The translations under genes and the position numbers were made by a program. This document shows positions 34,291 through 46,773 of a stretch of DNA of 64,000 nucleotides, in pieces. The notes below the pieces were generated by a model. The model ran no database searches, had not been told where the DNA came from, and saw nothing but the letters and a program-made list of their open reading frames with translations. The stretch's first letter is position 1. Every line of letters begins with the position of its first letter. The DNA lies in the NCBI GenBank assembly GCA_008933995.1, contig WARS01000052.1:4588001-4652000 (forward strand), read 5' to 3'. This DNA is from Datnioides undecimradiatus. Its lineage: Eukaryota; Chordata; Actinopteri; Lobotiformes; Datnioididae.

Positions 34291-37200
34291 GTCACTGCAC
34301 TTACTCCTGATAACACAGAAACCAAAGCAACTTTTTTTTTCACTTTTTTGAGAATTATAGTGTAGCGGCCAAAGATTGATGCGGGCTTTAAAAGCTTTAA
34401 CAGAACTTGCACAGTGAATCACTAGTGCAATGTGATTCATCATCACTGGGATACTGTAGTTAAGACAAAATATTTAAACCTATAGAAGAGAAAAGGAAAA
34501 AGAAAAAAGCATCAAACTTTCAATACCCTCGTGGACCACAAAGACGGGCTTTCAATCAGGCCTTCCAGCCCTCAGTGAATTATTCAAGACAGCAGAGAAG
34601 AACAAGAACTCTAAGTGCAATTACCCTTCACTCCTCTCTTCCCAGTGTGAGCAACATTAATGTAATGGCTTTCATCTTCTCAAGCCGATTAAGAACGAGG
34701 GAGGCATCTCTCAAGTCTGCGCTCTCTCTCTCTCTCCCTTGTCTGTCAGTCAATATATGACATTTGGGAAAGAAATGACCAATGCCTAAAGTGGGCATTT
34801 AAAAACAACTGTTTAGAAACATGTGAGGATAGACGCTTCATTGTGTACTTCTTCAATGTAGGGTGTTCCTGGTATCACACGATTCGTCTAGAGTCTGAGG
34901 TTTTAAATTACCTGTAGTATTTAAACTGGCGCCCAACCCAGACAAAGATGACTGATTCATGTGGCTTGTTCAACCCACCTGATGTTTTAACAGTCATTTG
35001 ATAAAGGCAGACGCTGCACAATGATTTCTTTGTCAGAGCTTAAGATGAAACTGCAATTGTTATAAAACATGCTGTTTTAATGTAAATCAACTGTACTGTA
35101 TGTTTTGCGGTTTCCTCTTCTCCATGCTAACTCTCACAATGTCCTGCTGGTGAGGGACTCAAAACGTCATTAACTGAAAATAACTGATGTTTAGTCTGCC
35201 ACACAATGTGGACAATGCAAATGTAAAACACAAAATCACTCTCTGTCTCCGATGAACGGGCTCTTTATGCAGCATGTGGCCCTAGCCAACAAGACAAGCC
35301 TGCTTATGTGTTGGCTGAAATGCACAGCTCATCTGCATAACCCTGGGGCTACATCACCTCCGATGTTCATTTAGCTCACTTGATGAAATGTTCTCATTTG
35401 CACTGTCATGAAACTAAGTGTTTTTCCATTCTGAAACTGTGAAGGACGACTGACTGCTGCATTTAAAGGCATGTGTGGGTGGGTAGCAGAGTGTCAACCT
35501 GGGGACACTCGCATGCAAAACAAAATACAAAGAGGGAAAAGTACATTTTGAATGCAGCTTGAATATATAATAATAAAGTATATAGTGCGACACCTTTGTG
35601 ATGGAAATCAAAACTACTCTGTAAAGTTGCTGCAGGAATGCAAATGGAGACTTAGGCAACGGATGGAGGACTTTGTTAATTCTGCCGGGTAAAGTCCAAT
35701 GGTCACCTTGGCTCGGACCCTGACGTTAATAGACCAGTGTGAGGAAAATGTTAAGTGTGTTAAGTGATCCCGGGAGGGTGTGGGTTGGTGGCGCTGCAGC
35801 TGAGATGGCTCCTAGCTTCTTCAGAGATCCCATTTTGGGGTTAGCTCATCATCCATCAACACGCACCCACCAGGCGACCCCACTAACCTCATTAATTTGC
35901 CTCCCCTAGATTAGCCCTCCCTCAGAGACCACAAAGAGCCCCTACCATTGTTCTCATCGTCTCACCCACACGGCCCGAAGGTCTTAAGTAATTCAACTCT
36001 CCACTAGCCAAAATGAGGGAGAAATTAAATTATATTACTGTAGGGACGCGGGACAACAAAGAGACTCTGTCTTAACATGCGCCAACAGGCTCTTTTTTGC
36101 TTCCCTCTTGATTTAGCATCTTTGAAAAGCTAAGGTGACCATTTACTCATGAAATAGTTCCCACTTGAGATCCAACCATGTTTTATGCTGCCCTGTGTCC
36201 ACAGGCTGTTTGGGTTGAGTTAAATGCCTTTAAATGCACCTTAGAGGATGCTTCAAGTAAACAATACACAGGTGTGTGGCAACGCACCGGTGAGTTACTC
36301 GCTCACGTCCTTTTTAATGGCGGCTATCTTCGATAATTCCAGTCTAATCAATGATCATAAATTAAATCTACATCAACTTGTCACCACTTGTCATAATTAT
36401 TTAAATTCAAAATAGCCAAGATTAAGTGAGAGTGTAATAAGTAATAAAAAACTGTGAGGAATTCATCTTTTGTCAATAAAGCTGTTGCTGTGAACACAGA
36501 ATTAAAATGTCTTTTTCATCTGCCCTTTTCTGGAAGGACACTGGCGGTTCTTGTCGTCCTGTGGCATTGCCGAATCCGGGACACATCAGAGGGTTTGGGT
36601 GACTGCCTCTGGCCCTGCTATTGAGCTCCCTAATTAAACTATTAATCTCACATCATTAACCTCTGATGACCCTTTCCTCCCTCCGTTCTGACACTGCTGC
36701 ATTGGCTTATGAAAACAGTTTCACATCGTATCTCCACAACCTCTAAATTGTGTTCCTCCAACACTTTATCTTGCAGATGTTTTTTCTCACATATATTGCC
36801 TTTACCCCCCCGACAGCTTTCTCAGCGCACATTGTCTACAGTTAAGTTCTGCCCCCACCTCAGCCCCTCTCTCGGTGTGCTTGTCTGTATGACGTGTGTG
36901 GACCACAGCTGTGTGCTAACTGCATTACTCTCCGAGTGACTCTCCAAGGTGGATATGGTTACTTTTAATTAAAAAAGAATCAATTTCTACCCCTGTCAGT
37001 TTTTGAACTGGGTGACCATATGGACACTTAAAAATACAATCCAATTTCCAGCAACCCAGCCCCCCCCCCGTCTGGCCACCCCTCTCCAAACCACTTTGGC
37101 ACTTCCATCACATCGCTCCATTGTTGGAGTCTACAGAGAGATGTTTTATGTGTGCATTTCTTCTGTTCTCAAAATGCTGGTAAGATGATATATTACAGAC

Positions 37201-40007
37201 TATTCAATGATACTTAGGTCTCAAACCACAACTTTGTGTATATTTAGCATAGCTTCCCTGTGGGGAACCTTTTAGTGGTCTAGCCGTTGGACAATAAAGA
37301 AACAGAATGGTTACACAACTGTCTTACAAATTGAAGTTAATCTACTGGTGGTGCAGTACATAGGGGAACACAAATAACACTAAAAGACACTAAAAGGTTG
37401 CGGCATGAAACAGTGGTTTGATATAAAAAGTCACTTTAAACTTATTAACCTAATTATGGTGCCATTGTAATCCTTCTGCCACTGGGAGTGAAAAGAGCAG
37501 GCTTGGGAACAAAAGGCCTCACTGGTCTTGCTGCACCTCACATGAAAAGCTACCCAAGATTATAACATGAGAGGCACAAGAGGGGACACATACATCAAAA
37601 GCTTATTAAAGCCAATGAAATAACTCACAATGACAGCACTACAAAAAGATAACCATTACATTTAAGTGCTGGGTATGTGTGACTTTGAGGCTGACCTTGT
37701 GGGCCAGTGCCCTATTGTGTACAAGGAGGTTGTATAGAGAGCTGGTTGATTAGGCTGAGCTCCCTGGGGATCGATGGGACGTCTGCGATCAGCACTCAGA
37801 GTAATCACACTGTATTGTGTGCCTACTCAATGATGGTATAAGATGAATGATGTCACAGGGCTATAACACTGATAGTGCTGGTGCAGGATTTCTTGTACTT
37901 ATTTGTGCCCCTAAACAATGATGAATTGTACCTTCTGAGGTATTACGCTTCACATGCAGAATGACAAGAATCTTTGAAATGTAGCTGTCCTAAACAAGCA
38001 AACAATGCACTGTCACCTATAGTTTTTAAAGTAACAGTAAAAGTCTATAGCTTCTTACTCATTTGCTACCTGTGGTTGCTGTGCCATGTGAACTTTTACA
38101 AGGGGGGAGGCTAAGGACACCCGACCGAACCCATGCAATCAGAAACTTGCCAGGCACCTCGCCCGTAATATCTGTCTGGTGTCAGCCCTGTAATACAGGA
38201 AATCCAAAGCAGTACTGTCGAGTTCATATAACTGAGTTGCATACAAATTACAGGCATCAAATGCACACAACCCTGCCATTAGTGGTAGGTGTTATTTTTG
38301 CCCCCCCCCCAACTGTCTTATTTTAATTCTATGTCTGTTTGCTTTACAGTCTGGGTAATAGCAGGTCCAGGCCATTTTCCATCTGTGCTTACATTAAACT
38401 ACAACCATAGGTTAACCTCGGACCAGAGCCAGGCTTTTCTTTAACTTATTTTTATTTTATCTTTCTTTAAATTGAAATCCCATCTTTTGTCGAGTTCCTC
38501 ATTCATGTGACGCCGTTTGAGTGTATTTTTCAATCAAGACACTTGTGCCAGATTGACCACAGCAGAATATCTTTGTCTGTTAATCAAAGTGCTTGGCTCT
38601 GTGTTTTTATCCATAAATGATATGATTACTGAAATTAGAGACCAGGGCAATCTTGTTCTCATGGACACATAAAGGCAGAGAGCAAAAAGACTACATTTAC
38701 AAAAGATCCTGTGGAACATTGTCCCCATTAATTCATTGTTAAGAGATTGACATAGTGCAACACAAGCATACTTGTCTTTCAATATTCACCTTGACATGAC
38801 ATCTGTACCAGGTAGATTAAAAGCTAATCATGAATAATCACAACACCATCCAAACTTTGGTCTGCACTGGCCATCTAACTGACCTGAAATATTAAATGTC
38901 TTTGCCATTATCCTTTTTCTTCATGATCTCTAACAGCAAATGCAATTGGATCAATTTTGTTAACTCCCTCAGTGGCAATTAAAACACAGTAATAAATGGG
39001 CATGCACAATATAATATGACAATAAACATGGTCTAGAACCAATAAATAAATTACAGGCATTGCAGATCTTATTTGCCCAGAAGAGCTCTATGTCCATTAT
39101 TCATAGACCAAAAATTGTCTTGCAGTTATTTAATTAACTTCCATCAGACAATTAATCATCAGTGATTCAAGCTTTATTTGGATTCTTAACTAACAGCTGG
39201 TATTCAGAGTTTGTTATTTTAAATCAGACAGCAATGAAGGGACCAAACTCATTATAGGATTTTGCAATAGTTTTGGATGCATAGAAAAAGCAGAAATAAT
39301 GAACTGTAGTTAAGTCTGGGGATGGATTTAGTCTAGTGGGGCCCATCTTTAAAGTCTTGCTTGCTGTCGGCGCTACTGCTCCAGTCAACGTTTGATTCGG
39401 ACCTATCACATTACAGGCAAACAGCAAAGACAGTCTTGCCAGACCACAAGAAAAAAAGACAGGAGTGCAAAACTTTTCTGCAAGGTCAACATCACATTGA
39501 TACTGTGCAAAACTCTAGACACACCACAAGAGACAAAGATGATAACACAGGGCTGAGCGAGACAAGGCAAAGGGTACAGAAAAACAAATCCTGCTGGACC
39601 CATGTATGAAAGGACAGGGCAGTTGGCATGGTCGGGTGGGGGAGTAAGGGGGATGTTCGGAGTATAATTGAATTACAGTGACCCAATGACAGCACTATAG
39701 GTGAGGTCATGTGTTGAATTAATTCTGTCCCTGACCCCGTCTGCGACAGGGCAGTGCCTCTTGGATGCCCCGGAGATCCAAAGCGCCGCAACGGTGACAC
39801 ATCTTTCTGAGAGCCTTCCTCTAGCCAAAAGCGTCACTCAGATTGACAGGCAGCCACAGGGGTCGATGGAGCATCACTGTGTGCACTCTGCGCTTATTTT
39901 TTTAGGGCAAAGGCTGAAGCTCTCTATACTTTTAGACATGCAATAGATGAGCTGCTATTTATTTTTTCTGCAATCTACCAAAGACACTAAATATAAATGG
40001 AATCTAT

Positions 40008-40026
40008 GTTATTATTATTATTATAT
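40008..40026. repeat. (TTA)n repeat
   Basis: Six ATT units. Confidence 0.85.
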
Positions 40027-40384
40027 TTTAAATGACGTTTAGCACTGCAAATCATGAAAGCTTGCGTGTTGAAAAAAATCCATGCAACTATTGAAATAGT
40101 GTAAAAGCGTAGTGGGTTTAATTCAACTTCGGATAATACTGTCAGTCGCTGAAAACGAGGGGAAGACCCATAGCAGAGCTGCATTTGTTCAGCACATAAC
40201 TGGATGAGGTAATGCACTTTCTCTAAGAACTGGCTTTTTAACATCCCATTGTGGGTATTTTTCTTTGTGTGTGGAAAATGAGGCGCTAAAATACTCTTGC
40301 TGTCAAAATACGTATGAAGCTTATTGTATTATCAGATTGTACCAGAAGCAAGGTAGGACTTCATGGGTGAAAGAGGCTACTTAC

Positions 40385-40484
40385 TGTCTGCCAGAGAGGA
40401 GAACACCACGCAGCTGAGTAGAAGCAGGAACAGCAACGCCCCTCTGGGCAGGAGGGGCATCGCCAGGTGAATATTAGGCACCAT
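40385..40484 (-). CDS. ptprf: ptprf (LAR) coding exon 1: start codon and signal peptide
   Basis: First coding exon of a LAR-type receptor tyrosine phosphatase, a synaptic and cell-adhesion receptor of the plasma membrane. It gives 33 codons plus one base. Met1 is followed by a short polar stretch, then a Leu/Val-rich hydrophobic core (about residues 16-28) and SSLAD, a typical secretory signal peptide whose cleavage would fall near Ala32. The start at 40484 has A at -3 and G at +4, and an in-frame TAG lies 13 codons upstream (40521-40523), so no longer N-terminus is open within this exon. A second in-frame ATG lies 8 codons on (40460). The exon ends at an A|GTAAGT donor in phase 1, which joins exactly to the phase-1 Ig1 exon at 28805 to make Asp-Ser, as in human PTPRF (GDS before the first Ig strand). 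The signal-peptide sequence is poorly conserved, so the call rests on position, phase and character. Confidence 0.85.
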
Positions 40485-40535
40485 GCTCCAAGTTGGCACT
40501 GCTCCCTCCTCAGTCCCCTGCTAGACACGTCCCAC

Positions 40536-40860
40536 TCTGACAGGATCAAAGACTAACACCTGGGAGAGTGAACACATGCAGAACAGGAGTACAGATACAT
40601 TAGTATTCAAACTCACCATATATTTGCATATATTTGAATGAGCATAATAACACAGTAAAGCAGAAATATCAAACGCGAGTCAGAGCGGAGCAGAACCAAA
40701 GGAGGAGGAAATTTTGTATATTTGTAAGAAAACAACGGCGCATAACACTGGAGATCTTTGGTCGCGATCAACACGGCACCTGATACCCACAACAAAATCC
40801 TGCTCGGGGCAGGGGAAAATACAAGTGAAGCGAAAGTAACACGCCAACTACATCAGCGGA
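40536..40860 (-). promoter_or_regulatory. ptprf: candidate 5'UTR, mini-intron and promoter-proximal region of ptprf
   Basis: Upstream of the start codon on the minus strand are acceptor-like sites (CCTGTCAG ending at 40537; CTCTCCCAG ending at 40560) and a GTGAGT donor at 40616-40611. The pair 40616 to 40537 would make an 80-base intron, a usual size for small teleost introns. Beyond it, 40680-40860 is richer in CpG than its surroundings. Either transcription starts here, or the acceptor receives a far upstream noncoding exon as in a gene with a long first intron. The sequence alone does not choose between these. Confidence 0.3.
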
Positions 40861-43285
40861 AGAGTTAGGAAACAAATGCAGTACAGTGATACAGAGAAAT
40901 CATGGGAAGAAATGAAAAGAACAAAGGGGAGGTCAGGACGTCGGATTAAGCTCCTCAGCTATCCTCACACAATGGGGATCAGTGGAAAACCCAGAGGACC
41001 TCCTAAACAGTATTCCCTGAGGGCGGCCGCCCACTTAATGTTCCCCATTAAGAAATTGAAACTGTGTCTTCCAGATGGGTTCAAATCACGTAAAGTGCCA
41101 TGATCTCATAACATGACAACATGTATGCATACATAAACATTTAACATGCAACACATCCCAAGGGGGGGGCAAGGTTGGTCAACAAAGCAGCAGCAGGTGT
41201 ACCACAAATGAACCGTAATTAACCAAGCTATTAAACAGAAAGCATTGCTCCATCGTCTTAAGTAGTGGGTGGAGACACAAAAACAAAGGCCGTGTCTCAA
41301 ATTTAACTGCACAAGGCCCGATTCTTTGTCTTTTTAGGAATTAGATTTAGTGTAGGAAATGACTAAGCCATCTGATAAGATTCAGATATATGACCTTAAG
41401 TTTGTTATAGCCTGCAGTTTCAATGTCTAATGCTATTATAAACAAAGTAACTGTGTATCCCCATAAAATGAGCTAACTAAGTTTCTTATCCCTACACTCT
41501 TGCCCATGGCCATCTGTGATGAGTAATCATAACGCTGTAAAGCAGACCACAATACGTTAAGGATGGGTTTCTCCCTTTAAATTAAAGCATTTCCTCCAGA
41601 GGACTTGAGAATGAGAAAAGTTTTAAAGTAAGCCTACTTTTGTCTTCAAGGGCTCCCCGACAATGATTCTGTGCAAAGCTTTTATAAGAGGCCTACTGGA
41701 ATTGAATTGAAAACTTTCTCAGCTCATCTGTTCAGTCTCACTACCGGGTTTATATAGTGGCGACTGAACAATACTGACTGCTGATATTTGTGAGAAGAGA
41801 AAGAAAAGCGCACACAATGTGGAATATCTTGAGGCTTGCTGGGTGGCCAGTCAGCTTTAGTCTATTCAGTTCAGCTAAATAAGTTAGAGTGTCAGGAACA
41901 CAATGCCACCAGTATCTTGTGGGGGGGAAAAAAAACCTTTCCATTCTTAAGCCTGTGGAGGTGCTGAGTAGACCATTACTCACGTGGCTTTTTCTATGCC
42001 TGTGGAAACACTGAAAAAATGCAAACACTGGGCACCTATTCGACCACCCTCTTTGTAAAACAAGACCAAGGAAAACACTCTGCTAGGCCAGGCTCTGCTT
42101 TAACCTCTTTCGACAAGTCTCGTGGCAAAGTCGAAGACAGGTATGGCTGCATAAAATGATGTGAAGGAATGCTGCGCGTGAGTCACAGGGCTGGTGCCTC
42201 ACCTGGGCACAGTTGCAGACAGGTATCACTGACGGCTAGCTCTTCATCACTATTTGTCGTTTGCAAGAATGTGCCTCGAGGCTTTCATGTCTACCAAACC
42301 AATTTCGAGTTGCAACACACCTTGCATCTAAGGAATCTCCAAACACTGCGTGCAGCCAGCATCATCTATCGTCACTGAAAGTTCAAGCTGTGATCGTATC
42401 AGGCTGTATTATGCTCCTCCCTGCAGGCAGATTTTTGAGAAAACCCCTAAAATAATTTATAAACCTTTGGAAAAATGAGTCCCCTCACATTTGCACTTTC
42501 ACTGATAATAAGAAAGTGGCACATTGTTGGTGTGTTAAGCTGTAGCTGTAGAAAAAGATACACAAATACACAGCTCGGCGTGCCAAAGAACTAGATCACA
42601 CCCCCACTCTGCAACCAGAATGAAAGACATTTAGGCCCGATTTTATTTCAAGTTAATACCCCAAGTTAGCTTTGCAAAATGAGTGTAACTCACATCAAGT
42701 TTGTTGGCTGACAAATTTGTTTTGACACTCATTTTTATGTACGCCAGCGTTGCGTTGGTTCATGTCGGTGGGTAGAGAGAGTGAGTGAGGCTGATAGAGT
42801 TGGCTACTCGCCGTGCTCCAAACCCTTGGCGGTGGAGGGATATCTTTTACAGCAGATGCCAGAGAGAGGCAGATGCTTTTCATCTTCAATGAGACAAATT
42901 CCTAGAGCGAGGTTTATTCTTTATTTATATAGCTACTTATTTATCCCAGCGCAGCTTGGTGCCTCCCAGCTGCACACAAATACTATGGGACAAACACTTG
43001 CCACTATGTGCATTTGTGCTGTAGCAGCAGTGCCACTGAGAAAAGGACAGGGCACTAACGTGGAAGTGGTGCAGTGTGGTCCAAAATCTGAGCAAACAGC
43101 TCAGCACACTGGAAGATATTGTTTACAACTATGTACAAGAGCAAAAGAAAAGCAGTAGGAATATGTAGGGGTGGATGTCTGCCCTTGTGAGATTGTATGT
43201 GAATCCTTCTGTCTCAGTAATAATTTAATTCTGAAGCCTGGCTGGTGTGTAAGACTGAGAGAGGAAAATGGGTATGAGAGAGAAA

Positions 43286-43374
43286 TAGTTAGCGCTGCAT
43301 AATTATGGCTGAAATGATCATCCAGATTATTTCGCCAGAAATTGTGATCCTAATTAATAATCAAATAATTAGTC
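43286..43374 (+). mobile_element. probable decayed MITE (fish 'gctgcataattatggc' type DNA transposon remnant)
   Basis: The segment resembles a common fish non-autonomous DNA transposon whose end reads roughly GGGCTGCACAATTATGGC, followed by AAATGATNATCACGATTATTT, then AATTGTGATC and AATAATCA-rich sequence. The window has GCGCTGCATAATTATGGC and the same order of blocks. The family is recalled, not searched; the true ends and any terminal inverted repeat partner were not found. Confidence 0.4.
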
Positions 43375-44329
43375 AGGATGAATTCAGGAGCGTAATTGTT
43401 TTACAGCTTTACTAGATTATCTGAAATGAGTCAGTTCAAAACCGCAGTGCACAAACTAAAACCAATATGCCACAACATATACCAAATTCTACATATTTTT
43501 ACAAATTGCAAGCGGACTATAATTAACAATCAGTTCTGCTTGACACGAACTGAAGCTGCTATAGCCAGTGTGGAGTCTAATAAAAATAAAAGTAATAAAA
43601 AAGCACATTTATGGAATCTTTATTACGTCTACGCAAACACAGTTAGTTGATAACCATGATGACGTGTCTCGATATAAGACAGAAGTTGACAAGTTCCCAC
43701 TGACTCATTATAACTTCCAACACGGACGACTATTGATGAAACTGAGAAAAGGCCGTGTTGAGTAAAATCAGGCTTCAAGTTCCCCAGCCTGGTTAGCTGA
43801 GCTTCAGTCATTCATTAGAGCTCAAAACTTGTTGGATCACTAAACAAAATTTGACATGTTGGTGATTCAGAAGTCTCCAACCGGGCTAAACACAATTTAT
43901 ACTGCAGCTTAGGGTCTTGTGTCCAATTTGTTGAGCTCACATATCCTACATTTAGACAGAGGAGTGCTGGCAGATGAAATAACCTTAGCCCTAATCGACC
44001 ACTCTCTCGTTAGGACATCCACTTTTTGTAAGTCCTTTAGAGGCTTTGCAGTGTTGATTGTCTGGGGAGTTCTGAGTAATGCAGAGCGTGACATATAGTT
44101 TATACACTGAGCGCATATCTATATTTATATTATAGGCAGACGACTAAGAGGTTTAGCGAAGTAATTAACACAGGAACAAAAGGATGTGAACTCAAACGGT
44201 AAACTGTGGAGGACAAAAGAGCTTTTGAGCGAGTTCAGCAGGGAGGGGAACCTGACAAAAAAATATGCACCTATCCTGTTTGCTTGTTTACCACCCACAT
44301 CAGGCGCCTGTCATTCAAGTTATTACCCT

Positions 44330-44331
<2 letters not shown>

Positions 44332-44374
<43 letters not shown>
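44332..44374. repeat. (GT)n microsatellite
   Basis: GT repeat of about 21 units with one GC change. Confidence 0.95.
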
Positions 44375-44380
<6 letters not shown>

Positions 44381-45615
44381 GAGTGGCCACCCATATAGAA
44401 TTGGCCGTCTACAAACAGACAATGTGAGACACAGCTGCGCAGAGAGAGCACAGAGGCTGAGTAAACACTACTATTACACTAACTACAGGTAGCATCTCTG
44501 CTCTCCATCGTTTCCATCCCTCCTACTCATGTTCTCTCTCTTTCTCCATCTCTGTTTAATGGGTCATCCTGAGCGCGGGGAGGTGGGACAGCTGAGATAT
44601 ATGGCTAGCAGTGTGGGGAGCTAATCATGGCCGTCTCTGGAGGTGATAAACCCAGACCGGAGAGGTTTGTGTTGGCGCAGCCTGCAACGGCTCCATAAAC
44701 ACAGTTACAAGCTGCATTTCGACAGCAGTGTTTTGGCCCCTGATTAGTTTTCCATGCCCTAGAAGGCTCACCCTCACAAGTCTGTGCTCTTTTTTTTTGA
44801 CTCAGTAGTGAACGCACACCACAAGACCCCAGGAGAATTACTGCAAGCTGACGAGGTCTGTATTGTAAAATGAAGGCGCAAAGTAACAAAATTAGGTTTT
44901 CCCTCCAACTCTGAAAGCCTTGCTGTATCCACAGATTTGATGGTGCATGTCTTTTTTACGGGGCTGCGACAAGGCTGTGCATTGAAATCCACCTAACAAA
45001 GGGTAATGTCCTGTGACCTATCAAGTTTTACAGCACTTTTGTTTACAAGCTGATTCCACAGAGTTAATTGTTAACACGCGAGATTGAGAGATCGGAAGAC
45101 ACCTGCAACAGACAAGTGCACTTCCTTAAGTTGAGCAACAGGAAGTGGAAATGAGCTGCTGACCTACAATGAAAGCACCCATGTAATAAAATCACATGAG
45201 TAAAGCGTCTGCCGGTGTGGATGACTCAAAGAAATCCATCAGGTCGGTATTCAAGGCACTTCAATAATTAATTATAATAATACTACAGCCATGTGAGATT
45301 TATGCAGGTGTTTACAGCATATGAGTCTCCATGACGCATTGTGGTGTAATCTCTGATGCATGAGGGCATGACTTAATGCACCAGGCTACTGATAATATCC
45401 TGACAACGGCACTAACTTGCCTCTTGACAGAATGCAAAGGCCGTCGCATAGTGGCTTCACCCATATGATACGACGTCGATTGGCATTTAGTCTGGTTGAG
45501 TGAACATTTAACAAAACTCCGGCTCCTCCATAAATTGCCACTGAAGTAGGGATTTACAATCACCTCTGGGGGGCTACCAATCTTTTCAGCTGCAAATCAA
45601 TCTGGGAATGAAAGG

Positions 45616-45645
45616 TGATATGTATTACACTGATATGTATTACAC
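45616..45645. repeat. 15-bp tandem duplication
   Basis: Two perfect adjacent copies of TGATATGTATTACAC. Confidence 0.95.
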
Positions 45646-46744
45646 GAAGTAGAAGAGACATACCAGAGTGCCACTTCCATTTGAATTTATTGGAGAGTGA
45701 TTATTGGCGTTGTCGAGCTGCAGAGCAAGGAGAAAATGGCTTGCACTACAAAGTGCTGGGCAAAGGGCCTGCAATAAATCAAAAAGCAGGCTCAATGTAA
45801 AACAGACATTCATCAAATAAAAGCAATGCTGTGTATAACTGGACCAAATCGAGTGGATGGAACCGTTTTCTGTAGAGTGGCACCAGCCTTAGGAGCCGCA
45901 TTTACAGAATACAAACAAGTTACACTTGAGAGGTCAGACAGAATACATATAAACACACAAAGTTAAATAAGAATAACATCTTTTAACTTACTGACAAGTC
46001 TTGCTGATACACAGCAGGACACGTTTTCTTTTGTTTTTCAAACCATACTTTAATTCTAAGGGCTTTTGAATGGTAGACTTGTTTATTCACTTCATCCCCT
46101 TTGTTGACAGCTCAACATCTGGATCTGGTTTTTAGCATTTTTATTTATCACCATGGGTATTAGCATTGTTCAAATTTTGCTTATAAATCACCCTGCTTCA
46201 TCTTCATCTTTGCTGAAATGTTCTTTGCTTAGCATCTCTGCTGATTTTCAGATATCTTTGTTTTAAAAAGTGGTATATAAACAATTAAAAACTTTATTAT
46301 TTATTTATTATTATTTAGGCCAACCTGTGATTTCTCAAAGCTCAATAAAATTAATAGCAAATGATAAATTAACAAAGCTTTGTATTAGATTCAGGGTCTC
46401 TGGAAATGTACGCAGTCAACAGCCTTGCCCTAGTTCAAAAATCAAAAAAAGTTTTATTATGTTTGTTTGTTTACATTTTAGAGAGTTCTACAAATGAATT
46501 ACTGCATAATTAAGAATGATTCTGTGCTATGGCCAAACATTAAATTAGCAATATAAACTGAGAAGCATTCCCAACAGCAGATGTGCATATATATCAAAAG
46601 GAAATTCACACTGTCAAGCAAGAAAGATGGGCTAAGACGTCACCACTTGACGGTTTACTTGTGGACAGATGGTGCCATAAAATGACTAGGCAGGCAGCAC
46701 AGAAGGCACGGACACCCCCCTTCACACCACGCAGAGGACTTCAG

Positions 46745-46773
46745 TCCCCCCCTCCCCCACCCGCACCACCCCC
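46745..46773 (-). repeat. C-rich tract, candidate G-quadruplex on the minus strand
   Basis: On the minus strand the G runs are 5, 3, 5 and 7 long with loops of six, one and one base, which fits the canonical G3+N1-7 rule. Confidence 0.75.

Larger units (their letters stand above)
28806..40384 (-). other. ptprf: 11.6 kb ptprf intron after the signal-peptide exon
   Basis: Phase-1 intron from GTAAGT (40384) to CTCTCAG (28806). It contains a strongly asymmetric G-run/C-run tract close to its acceptor (28881-28927), a decayed SINE (34144-34290), a homopurine G/TTTTG repeat (33552-33591) and AT-rich blocks such as 33137-33420 and 36590-36690 that look like candidate conserved regulatory DNA. No other coding exon was recognised. 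Confidence 0.8.

Noticed and set aside
40361-40549. 62-codon minus-strand ORF covering the signal-peptide exon
   Set aside because: Wrong frame. The true frame starts at 40484 and joins in phase to the Ig1 exon.
41072-41090. tRNA B-box-like GGTTCAAATC
   Set aside because: No matching A box or cloverleaf around it; not a tRNA gene.
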